Origin: SIAJ01 sp036266155
GTDB taxonomy: Bacteria > Planctomycetota > Planctomycetia > Gemmatales > Gemmataceae
DNA length: 20,098 bases
Direction of reading: 5' to 3'
NCBI GenBank assembly: GCA_036266155.1
Contig: DATANR010000460.1
Coordinates: forward strand, 1-20,098
Shown here: positions 8,194 to 16,707 of the stretch, piece by piece
Layout: each line of letters begins with the position of its first letter
Numbering within the stretch: position 1 is the first letter of the stretch
The notes under the pieces: model-generated
Database searches by the model: none
What the model was told of the DNA's origin: nothing
What the model saw: only the letters and a program-made list of their open reading frames with translations
Translations under genes and position numbers: made by a program

Positions 8194-8500
8194 CTGATAA
8201 AGGGAGCGTGGTCCTCTTGCTCGGCTGGTTCAGCGACTCTCACAACATCGGCGGCCGCGTCATTCGCTTTGCCGACCTAACAAGAAGTTGAATCTCCCGC
8301 CGAGAACATCGGTGCGACTCATCGCCGACGCAGCAGATGCCGCTGGTTATGAGGTTGAGAAGAGGTCCGACACGCACGCAGTTTTCCGTCACCTTCCGGG
8401 GTCGTTGCTTCGGCAACGACAAATGGAACGACAGCAGCGACATCGCTCGCCGAAACGAACTCGGCGTAGCTAGCCTCTTCGTATTTCGCAGTGGAGTACG
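8194..8500. other. gene-free stretch with a UUCG-capped hairpin
   Basis: No coding region is supported here. The stretch contains an 8-bp perfect stem with a C(TTCG)G loop at 8401-8420, a very stable tetraloop if transcribed rightward, but without a T-run. Short open frames in both strands lack ribosome binding sites and recognisable domains. The DNA is probably decayed sequence between the ParB-like gene and the recombinase relic. Confidence 0.5.
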
Positions 8501-8509
8501 CCCATGATC

Positions 8510-8765
8510 ACTCAAAAAATACTGACAATGAACAAGATGGGACGGCGGGAGGTGCTCGCAATGGTCAACAGACGCACGCTCGCGGCGGGGCTTCCGCGTA
8601 ACATCTCCTGCCATACATTCCGGGCGACCGTATCACGACCTTGTGCTGAATAGCGGGACACTTGAGAAAGTCAGCACATCGCGTTGCACGAATCCATCGC
8701 AGCATCAAGCTCTACGACCGCCCGAGCGACGAGGTAAGTTTGGATCGAGGAGATCCTGATCCGAC
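8510..8765 (+). pseudogene. tyrosine recombinase (integrase) C-terminal relic
   Basis: Pieces of the catalytic end of an XerC/D-type site-specific recombinase can be read in order but in three frames. These are VLAMVNRRTLAAGLPRNISCHTFRAT (frame of 8603, with the HxxR motif), VLNSGTLEK (frame of 8643), QHIALHES (frame of 8672, with the second His) and SIKLYDRPSDEVSLD (with the Tyr nucleophile in KLYDR). At least three indels separate them and a stop interrupts the first. The enzyme is dead, but the intact order shows that it once sat here in the plus orientation. It suggests that an integrated element ended or began near this point. Confidence 0.7.
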
Positions 8766-8888
8766 CCGGACACGCCGTCCTCCATGCGATTCGGCTGCAT
8801 CTCGGCCAGCGGCCAAGGAGCCCTTTGCACATTCAGATTCGATGGATTTCGAGCCACAGGTGACGGGTTACGGCTTCGCTCTGAGCTG

Positions 8889-8918
8889 TTGTCGAAAATT
8901 GGCCCTCTTCACCATACT
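8889..8918 (+). promoter_or_regulatory. possible sigma70-type promoter of the sigma/kinase operon
   Basis: TTGTCG at 8889-8894 and CATACT at 8913-8918 are separated by 18 nt and match the consensus at 4 of 6 positions each. They lie about 40 nt before the GTG start of the ECF sigma gene. The match is weak and an ECF-type autoregulated promoter is equally possible. Confidence 0.3.
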
Positions 8919-8960
8919 GGCGCGTAACTAAACGATCACTCATGTCTCCATGAGGATACT

Positions 8961-9548
8961 GTGACCCCGACACTCCTAGCAAACGACGAACTGCTGAAAC
9001 GCTATTCCCAAGGGGACCGAGCAGCCTTCGAGCAACTGTATACGGCCTTTATGCCCGGTTTGCTGGCACACGCACAGACACTCACGGCCGGACGCGTGGT
9101 AGACGCCGCAACTGCGCAAGATTTGACCTCGCAGGTATTTGTGATTGCATGGGAAAAGCGGCAAACGTTTCATGGGCGTTCCGAGGGTCAATTCGCGGCC
9201 TACTTGCGTCAATGTCTCTTTCGTTATTACCTGCGCAAGAGAGGCAACCACGCGCGGTATGTTTCCTTGGATCGCCCCGAGGGAACGTGGTCAGCGCTCG
9301 CGACGTTGGCAACTAACGAAGGGACATTGCCGGATGGACTAGCGGCAGATGCGGAATTCCGCGAGTTCCTGAGTGAGGCGATGTCGCGCCTCCTGGATCG
9401 TCAGCGACGTGTATTGCAATTGCGGATTCAAGGGCACACCTACGAAGAAATCGCGGCACGCGAGAAGATTGGAGTTCCTTCGTTGAAGGCGCTTTTGCAC
9501 CGGGCTCGCCGGGCGCTGCGGGAGAATCTCGGTTTCGAGGAGGACTGA
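8961..9548 (+). CDS. ECF-type RNA polymerase sigma factor
   Basis: A 195-residue sigma factor of the extracytoplasmic-function class, usual length for the family. Region 2 spans about residues 20-95 (FEQLYTAFMP, then QDLTSQVFVIAWEKRQTF and AYLRQCLFRYYLRKR). A linker of about 40 residues follows, then region 4 at about 140-188 (LLDRQRRVLQLRIQGHTYEEIAAREKIG and the recognition helix SLKALLHRARRAL). Regions 1 and 3 are absent. The GTG start has GAGG 6 nt upstream. The kinase gene begins 4 nt after the stop, and its ribosome binding site lies inside the sigma coding end, so the two are translationally linked. No anti-sigma gene is adjacent. In planctomycetes several ECF groups are paired with Ser/Thr kinases that may control them by phosphorylation; this is a family-level inference. 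Confidence 0.92.
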   Translation: MTPTLLANDELLKRYSQGDRAAFEQLYTAFMPGLLAHAQTLTAGRVVDAATAQDLTSQVFVIAWEKRQTFHGRSEGQFAAYLRQCLFRYYLRKRGNHARYVSLDRPEGTWSALATLATNEGTLPDGLAADAEFREFLSEAMSRLLDRQRRVLQLRIQGHTYEEIAAREKIGVPSLKALLHRARRALRENLGFEED

Positions 9549-9552
9549 CGCG

Positions 9553-12500
9553 ATGATTGACACTGACAACGAGGAATCGGGTTGGCGCGAGCATTCAGAA
9601 TGGCTCAGCCGACAAATCGAGCGAAACATCGCCGAGCTAGCGATTCTCCGTATCGAACATAGCCGATTGTTGGATGCTCTCGGTTGGAACTCGCGCGACA
9701 GCACCCCGGCCGTCGAGTCGTCACGGCTGCCTGGAGCGGCGACCAGTGAGGGCTCTCACGCCGATTGGAAAATGCACTTTGATTCGTATCTCCAGGCACT
9801 TTCGGCGTTGCCCTACGAGAAAATCGACGAAAACTTTGCGCGATTGACGCGGTTGTTTCACGGCGCGTTGCCAAGCCAACGCCAAGCCATCGATGAATTG
9901 CTCGACCCGGAGACAACGAACGTACCTAGCAAACCGATTCCCTCAGGTGTCAGCAGTGAACATGTCGACCGACTAGACCAATTGGTAGATGACGAAACAC
10001 TTTGTCCGATCGCGTGTGGAGGGCAGGGCTTCGTACTCAGGGTCCGCCATAGACACCTCAATCAACTTGTGGTGCTCAAACTCTTACGCACCGATACGGC
10101 GACGCATGTCCAATTGGAAGGATTTCGGAAGGAAGCCGAGATCTTAGCCAGACTCGATGACGACGAGTTCATGCGCGTTCTGGCATTTGGGAGATTTCGC
10201 GGTTACAAGGCAATCATGGTGCGCTGGATCGATGCCCCCACCCTGGAAGACGTTCTCGACGATCCGAGATGGACGCCAAGGCATTCTGCGGTAGTGATGG
10301 CCGGACTCGCGCGAATTGTAGCTAAAGCTCACAAAATTGGAGTAATTCACCGTGACCTGAAGCCAGCGAATATCTTCGTGCAACTTCCGGGCAGTCAAAC
10401 GATTCCATTCGCACCGGTCGAGTCCGAATTGCAAGGCCCTCGCCAAGTGTCAATTCCGCTAATGGCCGAAGCTTCCACGGGCGACTTCCAGGGCACACCG
10501 GAGCCCTTTCCGGAAGAATTCGCCACCCTGCCCCATTTGTTCGCCACGATTGATCATCGCCGACACGCGGCGGCCAAGTATGCAGAACATTTGTTTGCTA
10601 CGCCAGTCGCAACTTGGAGACTCTGTATCAGCGACTTCGGCCTAGCCATTGACTTGAGTGACCCGGAGATCACGCGATTGACACAACCTGGCGGATTCAA
10701 GGGAACGGTGGAGTATATGTCCCCCGAACAATTCTCCTCCCCGCTCAACGCAACCGGACAATCCGATCTTTGGAGTTTAGCGGTCATTTTTTATCGGATG
10801 CTCGTGAAGCAAAGCCCGTTTTACGTAGCGAACAATCCTGTAGAGACAATCAATCGCATCAATCACCTGGAACTGGGCAACTGGCGGTGGATTCGACCGC
10901 GCATCCCGCGTGATCTCGACACTATTACTCACAAATGTCTGGAGAAACTTCCGACCAATCGCTATGGCACGGTATTGGATCTTGCGGACGAGCTCGGAAG
11001 GTGGCTTTCAGGGCACCCGATTGAGGCCAAGCCGCCAGGTTTGACGGTTCGGCTTCTGAAGACGATGCAGCGGCATCCCAGGATATCCATCTCGGCGGCG
11101 TCGGGATTGCTCCTACTCTTGGGCATTGTTGTGGTTTTCTCTGTTGTCCTGAGCGTGGAGAAGCGCCACACGGAGAAACAGAAAGAGCGGGCCGAGCGAT
11201 CGGAGATTCTCGTCACGCAACATCGAGATGCACTCCTCGCCGATCTCGGTACAAACCTGCGACGACTGCGCATCATGAAGCGTTATCCGGGACTGGCGCG
11301 CATCCGCCAGGATCTTGTCGCAGACGTGAGAAATCGACTTGACCAGATGCAGCTACTCGATGAGATCGATCAGCCCGTCACTCTCCTGCGCGTGAAAACA
11401 CTTCTCGAAGTGGGTTCCATTGAGTACGAGACCGATCGGCCCGAGCGGGCGCACGCTTATTGGAACGAGGCGGAAAAAGAACTGAACTTCTTGGAGACAA
11501 CCGAAGACGCAAGACGAACTCGGACGGTGCTCCAATGTCTTCGCGGCGACTTATGCTTGGTGAGCGAAGACTTGGCTCAAGCGGAACACGTCTTCACGGC
11601 CGCCGTCGAGGAGCGCAGCATCCTCTACGAACAAACACGGTTGGAGTCGGACTGGAAGTTGCTCGCACGAGCCCTCCGAGGACAAGGAGAATCCCGTTCT
11701 CGTTCCGGCAACGCCAAAGGCGCCATCGAGCCCTTTGAAAAAGCGCTGACGATCTGCCGTGAATTGCACGCGTCGAAAGAAGACGACGCGTCCCTGAGAG
11801 ATTTGAGCGTGGCCCTGACGGGGCGAGGTGATGCTGCTAGAAAAACGCATGACCCAGCCCTCGCCAAACAGCTATTTCTTGAAGCTCGAAAAGTAGATCG
11901 CAGGCGAATCGAGAATGACGTCCACAACGTGGACGCTGTCGAGGCATTGTCGGTCAATTGCAATCGACTCGGAGATCTCGCCGAAGACGAACGCGATTTG
12001 GGGACGGCAACTGCGTGGCAGACGCTTTCCCTGGAGGCCGATTTAACTCTGCGTCAGATGGAGCCGAGCGTCCCGACGCGCTATCGCCATCTCTTGGTCT
12101 CCCGACAACGTATGCTCGTGCTCAGCTTGAAGCGAGGAGATTGGACCGGAGCCGAGCAACACGCCATCGAAGGGGCCCGCACCGCAGGCGAGGTACTGCG
12201 TCTTCCCGGACCATCCGATGTTTCCCGTCAGGCCGCCGTATTCGCCAACTACTGGCTGGGATTGAGTCAACGCTACCACGGCGACCTCGACCTAGCCCGC
12301 AAGACGCTCACGGAATCGGACCACGCTTTCCAGAACCTGCTCACGTCCCAGATCGTTGCCGAGATTCGTCACAATGTCACTCGCACCAACTTGCTAAATT
12401 CGCTGGAACTAGTTGGCGTCGAACTCGAGTTGAATAACCTCGCGGCGGCCAATCAATGGTCGCTCAAATTCGATGTTCAGTTCGCTGGGGCATCGCCGGT

Positions 12501-13008
12501 CGAGAAGAAAGAGTGGGAGGGTCTTGCGCAGAGAGCAGCCCGGCTCCAAGAGATCATCGCAGTTGCCCAGAAGGGGCTCAAACGCGAGACCCTGCGTGAC
12601 CTGCCAGTAGAACTCGCTGTGCCACTTTATTGTCTCCATTGGAATGAATTAAATGGAAATCGCGATATTGCGGGCATGCATCAAGTGCTAAGCGACCTTC
12701 GCACGATGACGCTTGTGGTTCCAGAGCAACTTGGCCTCGTCGCACGTGTCCATGCACGAGCAGCACTGGTCCTTCGTGGTGGTCGAAAGCTGCCTGAACT
12801 CTCCATGGAGGAACGTCAAGAATTCCAGCAGCTCGTTGGAAATATCGTCGATTGCTTGCGCGCCGCGGTTCTCGCTGATCCGCAATCCCTCGGTGCACTC
12901 GTTCTCCATTCCGATTTTGACGTCGTAAGGACGACGCCGGAGTTCATGCAGTGGTGGGAACAGCACAGTCAGCGCTTCAAAATCCCTCTTGCCAAGATCG
13001 ACCCGTAG
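9553..13008 (+). CDS. transmembrane Hanks-type Ser/Thr protein kinase with long C-terminal repeat-like domain
   Basis: A 1151-residue kinase. After a 145-residue helical N-terminus comes the kinase domain: Gly loop GGQGFV at 156-161, ATP-binding Lys176 (VVLKLL), catalytic HRDLKPAN at 266-273, DFG at 361-363, activation segment GTVEYMSPE ending at 392, and C-lobe to about residue 490. All catalytic residues are present, so it should be active. The HRD-to-DFG spacing is about 70 residues longer than normal because of an acidic, Pro-rich insertion (about 280-350). One transmembrane helix lies at about 513-537, followed by about 600 residues of helices resembling TPR units (for example AKGAIEPFEKALTICRELH) with a charged C-terminus. 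The start is ATG with GAGGAGG just upstream, coupled to the sigma gene. The likely job is sensing outside or protein partners and phosphorylating the co-encoded sigma factor or the downstream protein. Confidence 0.92.
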   Translation: MIDTDNEESGWREHSEWLSRQIERNIAELAILRIEHSRLLDALGWNSRDSTPAVESSRLPGAATSEGSHADWKMHFDSYLQALSALPYEKIDENFARLTRLFHGALPSQRQAIDELLDPETTNVPSKPIPSGVSSEHVDRLDQLVDDETLCPIACGGQGFVLRVRHRHLNQLVVLKLLRTDTATHVQLEGFRKEAEILARLDDDEFMRVLAFGRFRGYKAIMVRWIDAPTLEDVLDDPRWTPRHSAVVMAGLARIVAKAHKIGVIHRDLKPANIFVQLPGSQTIPFAPVESELQGPRQVSIPLMAEASTGDFQGTPEPFPEEFATLPHLFATIDHRRHAAAKYAEHLFATPVATWRLCISDFGLAIDLSDPEITRLTQPGGFKGTVEYMSPEQFSSPLNATGQSDLWSLAVIFYRMLVKQSPFYVANNPVETINRINHLELGNWRWIRPRIPRDLDTITHKCLEKLPTNRYGTVLDLADELGRWLSGHPIEAKPPGLTVRLLKTMQRHPRISISAASGLLLLLGIVVVFSVVLSVEKRHTEKQKERAERSEILVTQHRDALLADLGTNLRRLRIMKRYPGLARIRQDLVADVRNRLDQMQLLDEIDQPVTLLRVKTLLEVGSIEYETDRPERAHAYWNEAEKELNFLETTEDARRTRTVLQCLRGDLCLVSEDLAQAEHVFTAAVEERSILYEQTRLESDWKLLARALRGQGESRSRSGNAKGAIEPFEKALTICRELHASKEDDASLRDLSVALTGRGDAARKTHDPALAKQLFLEARKVDRRRIENDVHNVDAVEALSVNCNRLGDLAEDERDLGTATAWQTLSLEADLTLRQMEPSVPTRYRHLLVSRQRMLVLSLKRGDWTGAEQHAIEGARTAGEVLRLPGPSDVSRQAAVFANYWLGLSQRYHGDLDLARKTLTESDHAFQNLLTSQIVAEIRHNVTRTNLLNSLELVGVELELNNLAAANQWSLKFDVQFAGASPVEKKEWEGLAQRAARLQEIIAVAQKGLKRETLRDLPVELAVPLYCLHWNELNGNRDIAGMHQVLSDLRTMTLVVPEQLGLVARVHARAALVLRGGRKLPELSMEERQEFQQLVGNIVDCLRAAVLADPQSLGALVLHSDFDVVRTTPEFMQWWEQHSQRFKIPLAKIDP

Positions 13009-13123
13009 TCGGTAGCGCGCCCGATTCACATACCATTGCCGAACACTCTCAACCATGTCTTTCGTCGTTTGATGTCCTGAGTCTCGCAGCCGTCTGGTTC
13101 TATTCCTTGTCAGGAACACTCGC
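13009..13123 (+). other. short spacer in the sigma/kinase block
   Basis: 115 nt between the kinase stop and the next ATG. I see no terminator hairpin with a T-run, so read-through from the kinase gene is likely. AGGA lies about 8 nt before ATG 13124 and is the probable ribosome binding site. Confidence 0.5.
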
Positions 13124-14047
13124 ATGCGACCCTTGCGGCCACGCCTCGAAAGGGTGTATATTCTCTCACGCTTGGAAGCCTTTAACGCACCCTCGGAAGG
13201 TCAATGGGACGAGTACTTCGTCCCAATCCGCTGGCCAATCCAGCCGGAGAGCGTGCCAGAATCCGAACGGGCCGCCGTCACTGCGTGGATCCAGCATCGA
13301 CTCCTCGGGTCGCTCCAGATTGGCAACCATCAGTTCCGACTCGGGCCGGATGGGGTGCTCCAACACCATCTCACCGACCGACGCGAACAAATGATCGAGA
13401 TTCGCTCACCTGCAGCAGTTTATCGCCGCTTGTGCGACGCGTTCCGGGAGCTAGGCCTGCATCCGCCAGAGTCAAGTAGCGAGCTCACCGTGCAAACAAT
13501 GAACACCGGAGAGGAAACCAATCATTCGCAAGGAGCGATGTCTTTGCGAACCCGCTTTTTTCAGAGACTAGCCCAATTATTGGCACCTCACCATCTCCAG
13601 CGAACACCATCGGCCGCGACACCGAAGGACTGGATCGACCGCGGTCAGTGGTCCCCTTTATTCTCTCGCCTAAGCGAGTGGATCGATCAAGAACACCAGG
13701 CTGGCCGCTTCGTGCCTGCGGTCCGCAAGTGGTTCGATCAGATGGAAAGGGATCACACGCCTCGTTCCATCGATTCACTGGAATTACCCTATCAACGGAG
13801 CATTAAACTCCTATTCGATGGACGGCCAATAGAGGTTTCGGCCGCGTGGAACGGACGATTGCTCACACTAACGGTCATGAATGCAAAGTCAGTTGGAGTT
13901 CCAGTTCCGTTGCTACTATCAACCGAGGGCCAGCGACTGCGCGTGAGTCTAACTCCGCGAGCCGCCGATCAACACCAACTTGCCATCACTCCGCATGAAG
14001 CCAGTTTGTGCGACGTCACGTGGACTCCTTCCCCTCCTTCAAAATAA
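13124..14047 (+). CDS. hypothetical protein (307 aa) downstream of sigma/kinase genes
   Basis: I do not recognise a family. The N-terminal 125 residues (RVYILSRLEAFNAPSEGQWD, then VPIRWPIQPES and QIGNHQFRLGPDGVLQHHL) look like a mixed alpha/beta domain. A polar linker runs over about 125-160, then a helical, Trp-containing segment (LSEWIDQEHQAGRFVPAVRKWFDQME). The last 80 residues look beta-rich (SIKLLFDGRPIEVSAAWNGRLLTLTVM, LRVSLTPRAADQHQLAI) and could be an immunoglobulin-like or other sandwich fold. No signal peptide or transmembrane segment is visible, so it is probably cytoplasmic. Its position in line with the sigma factor and kinase, 115 nt apart and without an obvious terminator, makes it a candidate kinase substrate or sigma regulator. 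That is inference from position only. Confidence 0.75.
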   Translation: MRPLRPRLERVYILSRLEAFNAPSEGQWDEYFVPIRWPIQPESVPESERAAVTAWIQHRLLGSLQIGNHQFRLGPDGVLQHHLTDRREQMIEIRSPAAVYRRLCDAFRELGLHPPESSSELTVQTMNTGEETNHSQGAMSLRTRFFQRLAQLLAPHHLQRTPSAATPKDWIDRGQWSPLFSRLSEWIDQEHQAGRFVPAVRKWFDQMERDHTPRSIDSLELPYQRSIKLLFDGRPIEVSAAWNGRLLTLTVMNAKSVGVPVPLLLSTEGQRLRVSLTPRAADQHQLAITPHEASLCDVTWTPSPPSK

Positions 14048-14338
14048 TCGACAAGAAAACCCAAATCGCGCGAAACGTCTCCCCAACTCACGTCTCCTCT
14101 TTGGAGTCTTGGCTGAGTCGATGAATTTGGATTCGATCATGTTGGCTACACGAGTACGATCTTCATCGTGAGACTAGCAATAGCGATCCGATCAGGAGCT
14201 TGTTGTCGGTAAGTGTTGTCGAAATGTTTGATGAGGCATAGGGGAATTGTCGACCAACGTCTGGCGGAACGCATAGCGCCGGGCGGCGAACATGGGAGTG
14301 GGAGGGGCTCACAGTAGCGTCGAAGTCGAGTAGTTCCG
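14048..14338. other. gene-free stretch
   Basis: Nothing is supported here. Open frames on both strands are short, lack ribosome binding sites and do not read as known domains. It forms the decayed border between the sigma/kinase block and the transposase tail. Confidence 0.5.
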
Positions 14339-14572
14339 GTGAAGCAATTGAGACCTGCCGAGAATTGTGCTTCGTCAAAGGAGAAAGAGCCGCTTGGACA
14401 CTCGTCCCACCACGGAACCTGCGACAGACATCTTCGCGGCTTGGATGGGACCAAACGTTACTTGATCGTGGCAACCACACACAATTTGGGTCGGACTCTG
14501 CGCCAACTAATCGTAATTGGGAAACCGAGGTGCCTCCAAGGCGGTGGCGGCCTTGCCATGCTTGCGCAATAG
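14339..14572 (+). pseudogene. probable transposase C-terminal relic
   Basis: The translated end (KRYLIVATTHNLGRTLR, then IGKPRCLQGG) resembles the terminal helix of DDE transposases of the IS1182-like kind, where a xxHNLGxxLRxLxGIGxPRxLQG pattern precedes the stop. The reading frame upstream of about 14440 is not recognisable, there is no ribosome binding site, and the catalytic domain is missing. The match is from memory and short, so the family assignment is tentative. With the IS4 fragment at the left end it shows repeated insertion and decay in this region. Confidence 0.45.
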
Positions 14573-14766
14573 CTGTTCAGGCGACTCGGACGAGCACCGA
14601 AAAGCAAGGTGACCCGACTCGGACCGAGCAGCACTCGGTGTCGGCGCTACGAACATTTTCCGGTTGTTCGTCTTGCGGCCTGAGGTGTCGCGTGGAACCT
14701 GGTTACTTCAACGGACTGCTAGCTACTGGAGATGTGAATTCACCGCCCTCGCCCGTCGAGAACGCC
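14573..14766. other. untranslated stretch upstream of the membrane protein gene
   Basis: 194 nt without a supported gene. It may hold the right end of the transposon relic and the promoter of the next gene. The open frame of the membrane protein extends back through this part to 14365, but the residues there are Arg/Ser/Thr-rich and unlike a signal or membrane sequence. I therefore treat it as untranslated. Confidence 0.4.
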
Positions 14767-15588
14767 ATGTTCAATGCAAATGAGTTTCTGGTTGTTCTGG
14801 CGGTCGTCGCACTTCTCTATCGGGAAACCGGCACCAATAAACGGTCAATGATCAATCCGTACCGCCGCGGGTGGGCGGTGATGGGTGGCGCAATTGTCTT
14901 CTCTGCGTCCACGCTGTTGAGCTTGGCGTGCGCACCGGATTCGTTGTCCGACTGGCTGCGCATCTTTCATGCTGCCTTCGCTGGCGAGATCAGCCCTCGC
15001 GTACGGGCGTACGTGTTCGTCGACGTGTTCGGCGTGGCAATCTGCACGATTGCCGCGTCATGCTACGTACTCTTCCCTCGTGACCCAGGGAGCTTTGTTG
15101 CAGAATCGACGCCGCAGCTTACGTTCCAGAGAATCTGCGAGTACGCGGTGTGGTGGTGGCCCTCGAAACTCGCCTATGTCCAGGTCGGCGTTGTGGACGC
15201 GAGCGGGCAGAGCATTCTCGGCGAAGCGTGGTCTGGTTCACTGACCGATCAGCTTGGGATGATTGGTGTTCACGCCATCGATGTGGAGAGCCAAAGGGTC
15301 GGGCTCGCCGAGGAGGGGGTAGCGGTTGGTCGTAACGCGGCGGCGAGAAAACGAGCCGACGGTTGCGGCCGGGAAGGTTACGACGCCAATCTGGCGATCG
15401 TGGGCAATCGCTTCGGTGGTTCCGGCGTCGCCGTGTTTGCCTTCACACTCCGTGGTCGGTTTTTCTACGTCTTTGCGCGCACGGTGAAGACCGAGTGGTT
15501 TGGGAACCTGAATTTTGCCCGCGTGTTCCAGGCTTGGATCGTTCCGGCAACGCGCAAGGTCCTGGCCAAGATTGAAGCGATTACGTGA
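14767..15588 (+). CDS. hypothetical membrane protein with three N-terminal transmembrane helices
   Basis: A 273-residue protein if started at ATG 14767, chosen because the first hydrophobic helix (NEFLVVLAVVALLY) begins right there. GTG 14734 in the same frame is an alternative, and neither has a strong ribosome binding site. Helices are at about 5-18, 36-55 (GWAVMGGAIVFSASTLLSLA) and 80-103 (AYVFVDVFGVAICTIAASCY). The C-terminal 170 residues are soluble, with strand-like segments (KLAYVQVGVVDASGQSIL, GVAVFAFTLRGRFFYVFARTV), a basic patch (RNAAARKRADG) and a final amphipathic helix. I do not recognise the family. It is the first gene of the mobilization-like block, 144 nt before the next gene, so it may be a cytoplasmic-domain partner of the DNA-transfer apparatus or an unrelated cargo gene. 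Confidence 0.65.
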   Translation: MFNANEFLVVLAVVALLYRETGTNKRSMINPYRRGWAVMGGAIVFSASTLLSLACAPDSLSDWLRIFHAAFAGEISPRVRAYVFVDVFGVAICTIAASCYVLFPRDPGSFVAESTPQLTFQRICEYAVWWWPSKLAYVQVGVVDASGQSILGEAWSGSLTDQLGMIGVHAIDVESQRVGLAEEGVAVGRNAAARKRADGCGREGYDANLAIVGNRFGGSGVAVFAFTLRGRFFYVFARTVKTEWFGNLNFARVFQAWIVPATRKVLAKIEAIT

Positions 15589-15732
15589 CCCAGTGAAGGT
15601 AACAAACCAGGACGGTGGTGACCGACCTCTCCGCTAACCGGCGAAATTGCGGAACGGACGCTGTTCCCCGATCGCTTCGAGGAGCCGCTGGCGTCGGTAA
15701 GACCATCGGACTACCAGTGTGAGACCCGTTCC
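15589..15732 (+). other. intergenic spacer
   Basis: 144 nt with no supported gene or clear terminator. The two membrane protein genes around it may be co-transcribed. Confidence 0.4.
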
Positions 15733-16707
15733 ATGATGGCATTGCGATTTCTCTGGAAGGCGGCGGTCCCTGGCCTAACTCTAACGGTCATCACGACGGT
15801 TCTCACGGCACTGCGCAACAACTACACGCTCGTTATCCTCTTGATCGGCATGCCCCTTACCGCAATATGGGTATTCCTCACGATCACCGGCGGAAATCCA
15901 TACCTGCCACAGAAGCCAGCGAAGGAAGCGGAAACCCAGTCATCCTTCGCGATGCCGCGCATCATCGCCTATACCCTTATCTGGTTCGCATCCCTCGGCG
16001 CTCTCCTGCTGTTGGTCTGTGTCGATCCGAATTCTTCAGAAAAGAAAACACCAGGGGCAGTTCCAAAATCGTCGGAGAAAGCGGAGGGAAAGCCGGATCT
16101 CTGGGTGCGTACGGGGGAGTGGGAATTGGTGGGTGAACTCGCTGCCATTCTGGGTTTTGTCAGCACAGTTGTTGTCATTATTTACGCCAACGGATACCAG
16201 AGCTTCGTCCGGGCGGAGGCGTCCCGCGCGGTTCGGCGTGAGTACGCGAAGAACCAGAAACTCATCAAGTTTGACTACCCACCATCCGTCATGGCGTCCG
16301 AACTCCACGGCCAAGACAAGGATGTCAGCCCGGAACATGCGTGGCGGATTGCCGCCGACATCCTCCGCCACATCCATGAGAGTGTGCGCAGGGTGTCACA
16401 GGAACGCGCCGCCGCCGAACAGGAGAGGCAACGCGTCGCGGAAACCGAACGCAAGACGGAGGAATCCGCCCGTGAGGAGAAGGCCAAAGTACTCCCTCAC
16501 TTCACACCACCTAACGAACCCGAACCCGAACCCATCCGGGCGGCGCCTGCCGCTGCCGACACCGCCGAGTCGAGACAACAATTTCAAAGGCGTCGCTCCG
16601 CCATCCAAAAGGCCGCGCGGGACATGGATCTACCACCCGAAATCCTCCACGCAGAGTTGGAACGTCTCGACGAGGAGTTCCGCAAACAATTCGGAGACTC
16701 GCAATGA
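15733..16707 (+). CDS. four-span membrane protein with coiled coil, partner of the coupling ATPase
   Basis: A 324-residue protein. Transmembrane helices are at about 10-27, 31-51, 76-97 and 133-152, with a short polar loop between the third and fourth. The rest is cytoplasmic: an Arg-rich stretch after the fourth helix, a predicted coiled coil at about 213-253 (heptad-like Glu/Arg/Gln-rich, QERAAAEQERQRVAETER), a Pro/Glu linker (PPNEPEPEPIR) and a C-terminal charged helix at about 283-322. No enzymatic motif is visible. The stop overlaps the ATPase start by 4 nt (ATGA at 16704-16707), which normally means translational coupling and a fixed protein ratio. Coupling proteins of type IV secretion usually carry their own N-terminal membrane anchor. 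This ATPase lacks one, so the 4-TM protein probably supplies it in trans. The start at ATG 15733 has only a weak ribosome binding site; ATG 15736 is equally possible. Confidence 0.8.
   Translation: MMALRFLWKAAVPGLTLTVITTVLTALRNNYTLVILLIGMPLTAIWVFLTITGGNPYLPQKPAKEAETQSSFAMPRIIAYTLIWFASLGALLLLVCVDPNSSEKKTPGAVPKSSEKAEGKPDLWVRTGEWELVGELAAILGFVSTVVVIIYANGYQSFVRAEASRAVRREYAKNQKLIKFDYPPSVMASELHGQDKDVSPEHAWRIAADILRHIHESVRRVSQERAAAEQERQRVAETERKTEESAREEKAKVLPHFTPPNEPEPEPIRAAPAAADTAESRQQFQRRRSAIQKAARDMDLPPEILHAELERLDEEFRKQFGDSQ

Noticed and set aside
8240..8614. 124-codon minus-strand frame and a 61-codon plus-strand frame (8288-8473)
   Set aside because: Neither has a start signal or domain, and the first overlaps the recombinase relic on the other strand.
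14365..14766. Upstream extension of the 3-TM membrane protein to a 407-residue form
   Set aside because: The added 134 residues are Arg/Ser/Thr/Cys-rich, overlap the probable transposase tail in another frame, and put a transmembrane helix far from the N-terminus. ATG 14767 is more natural.
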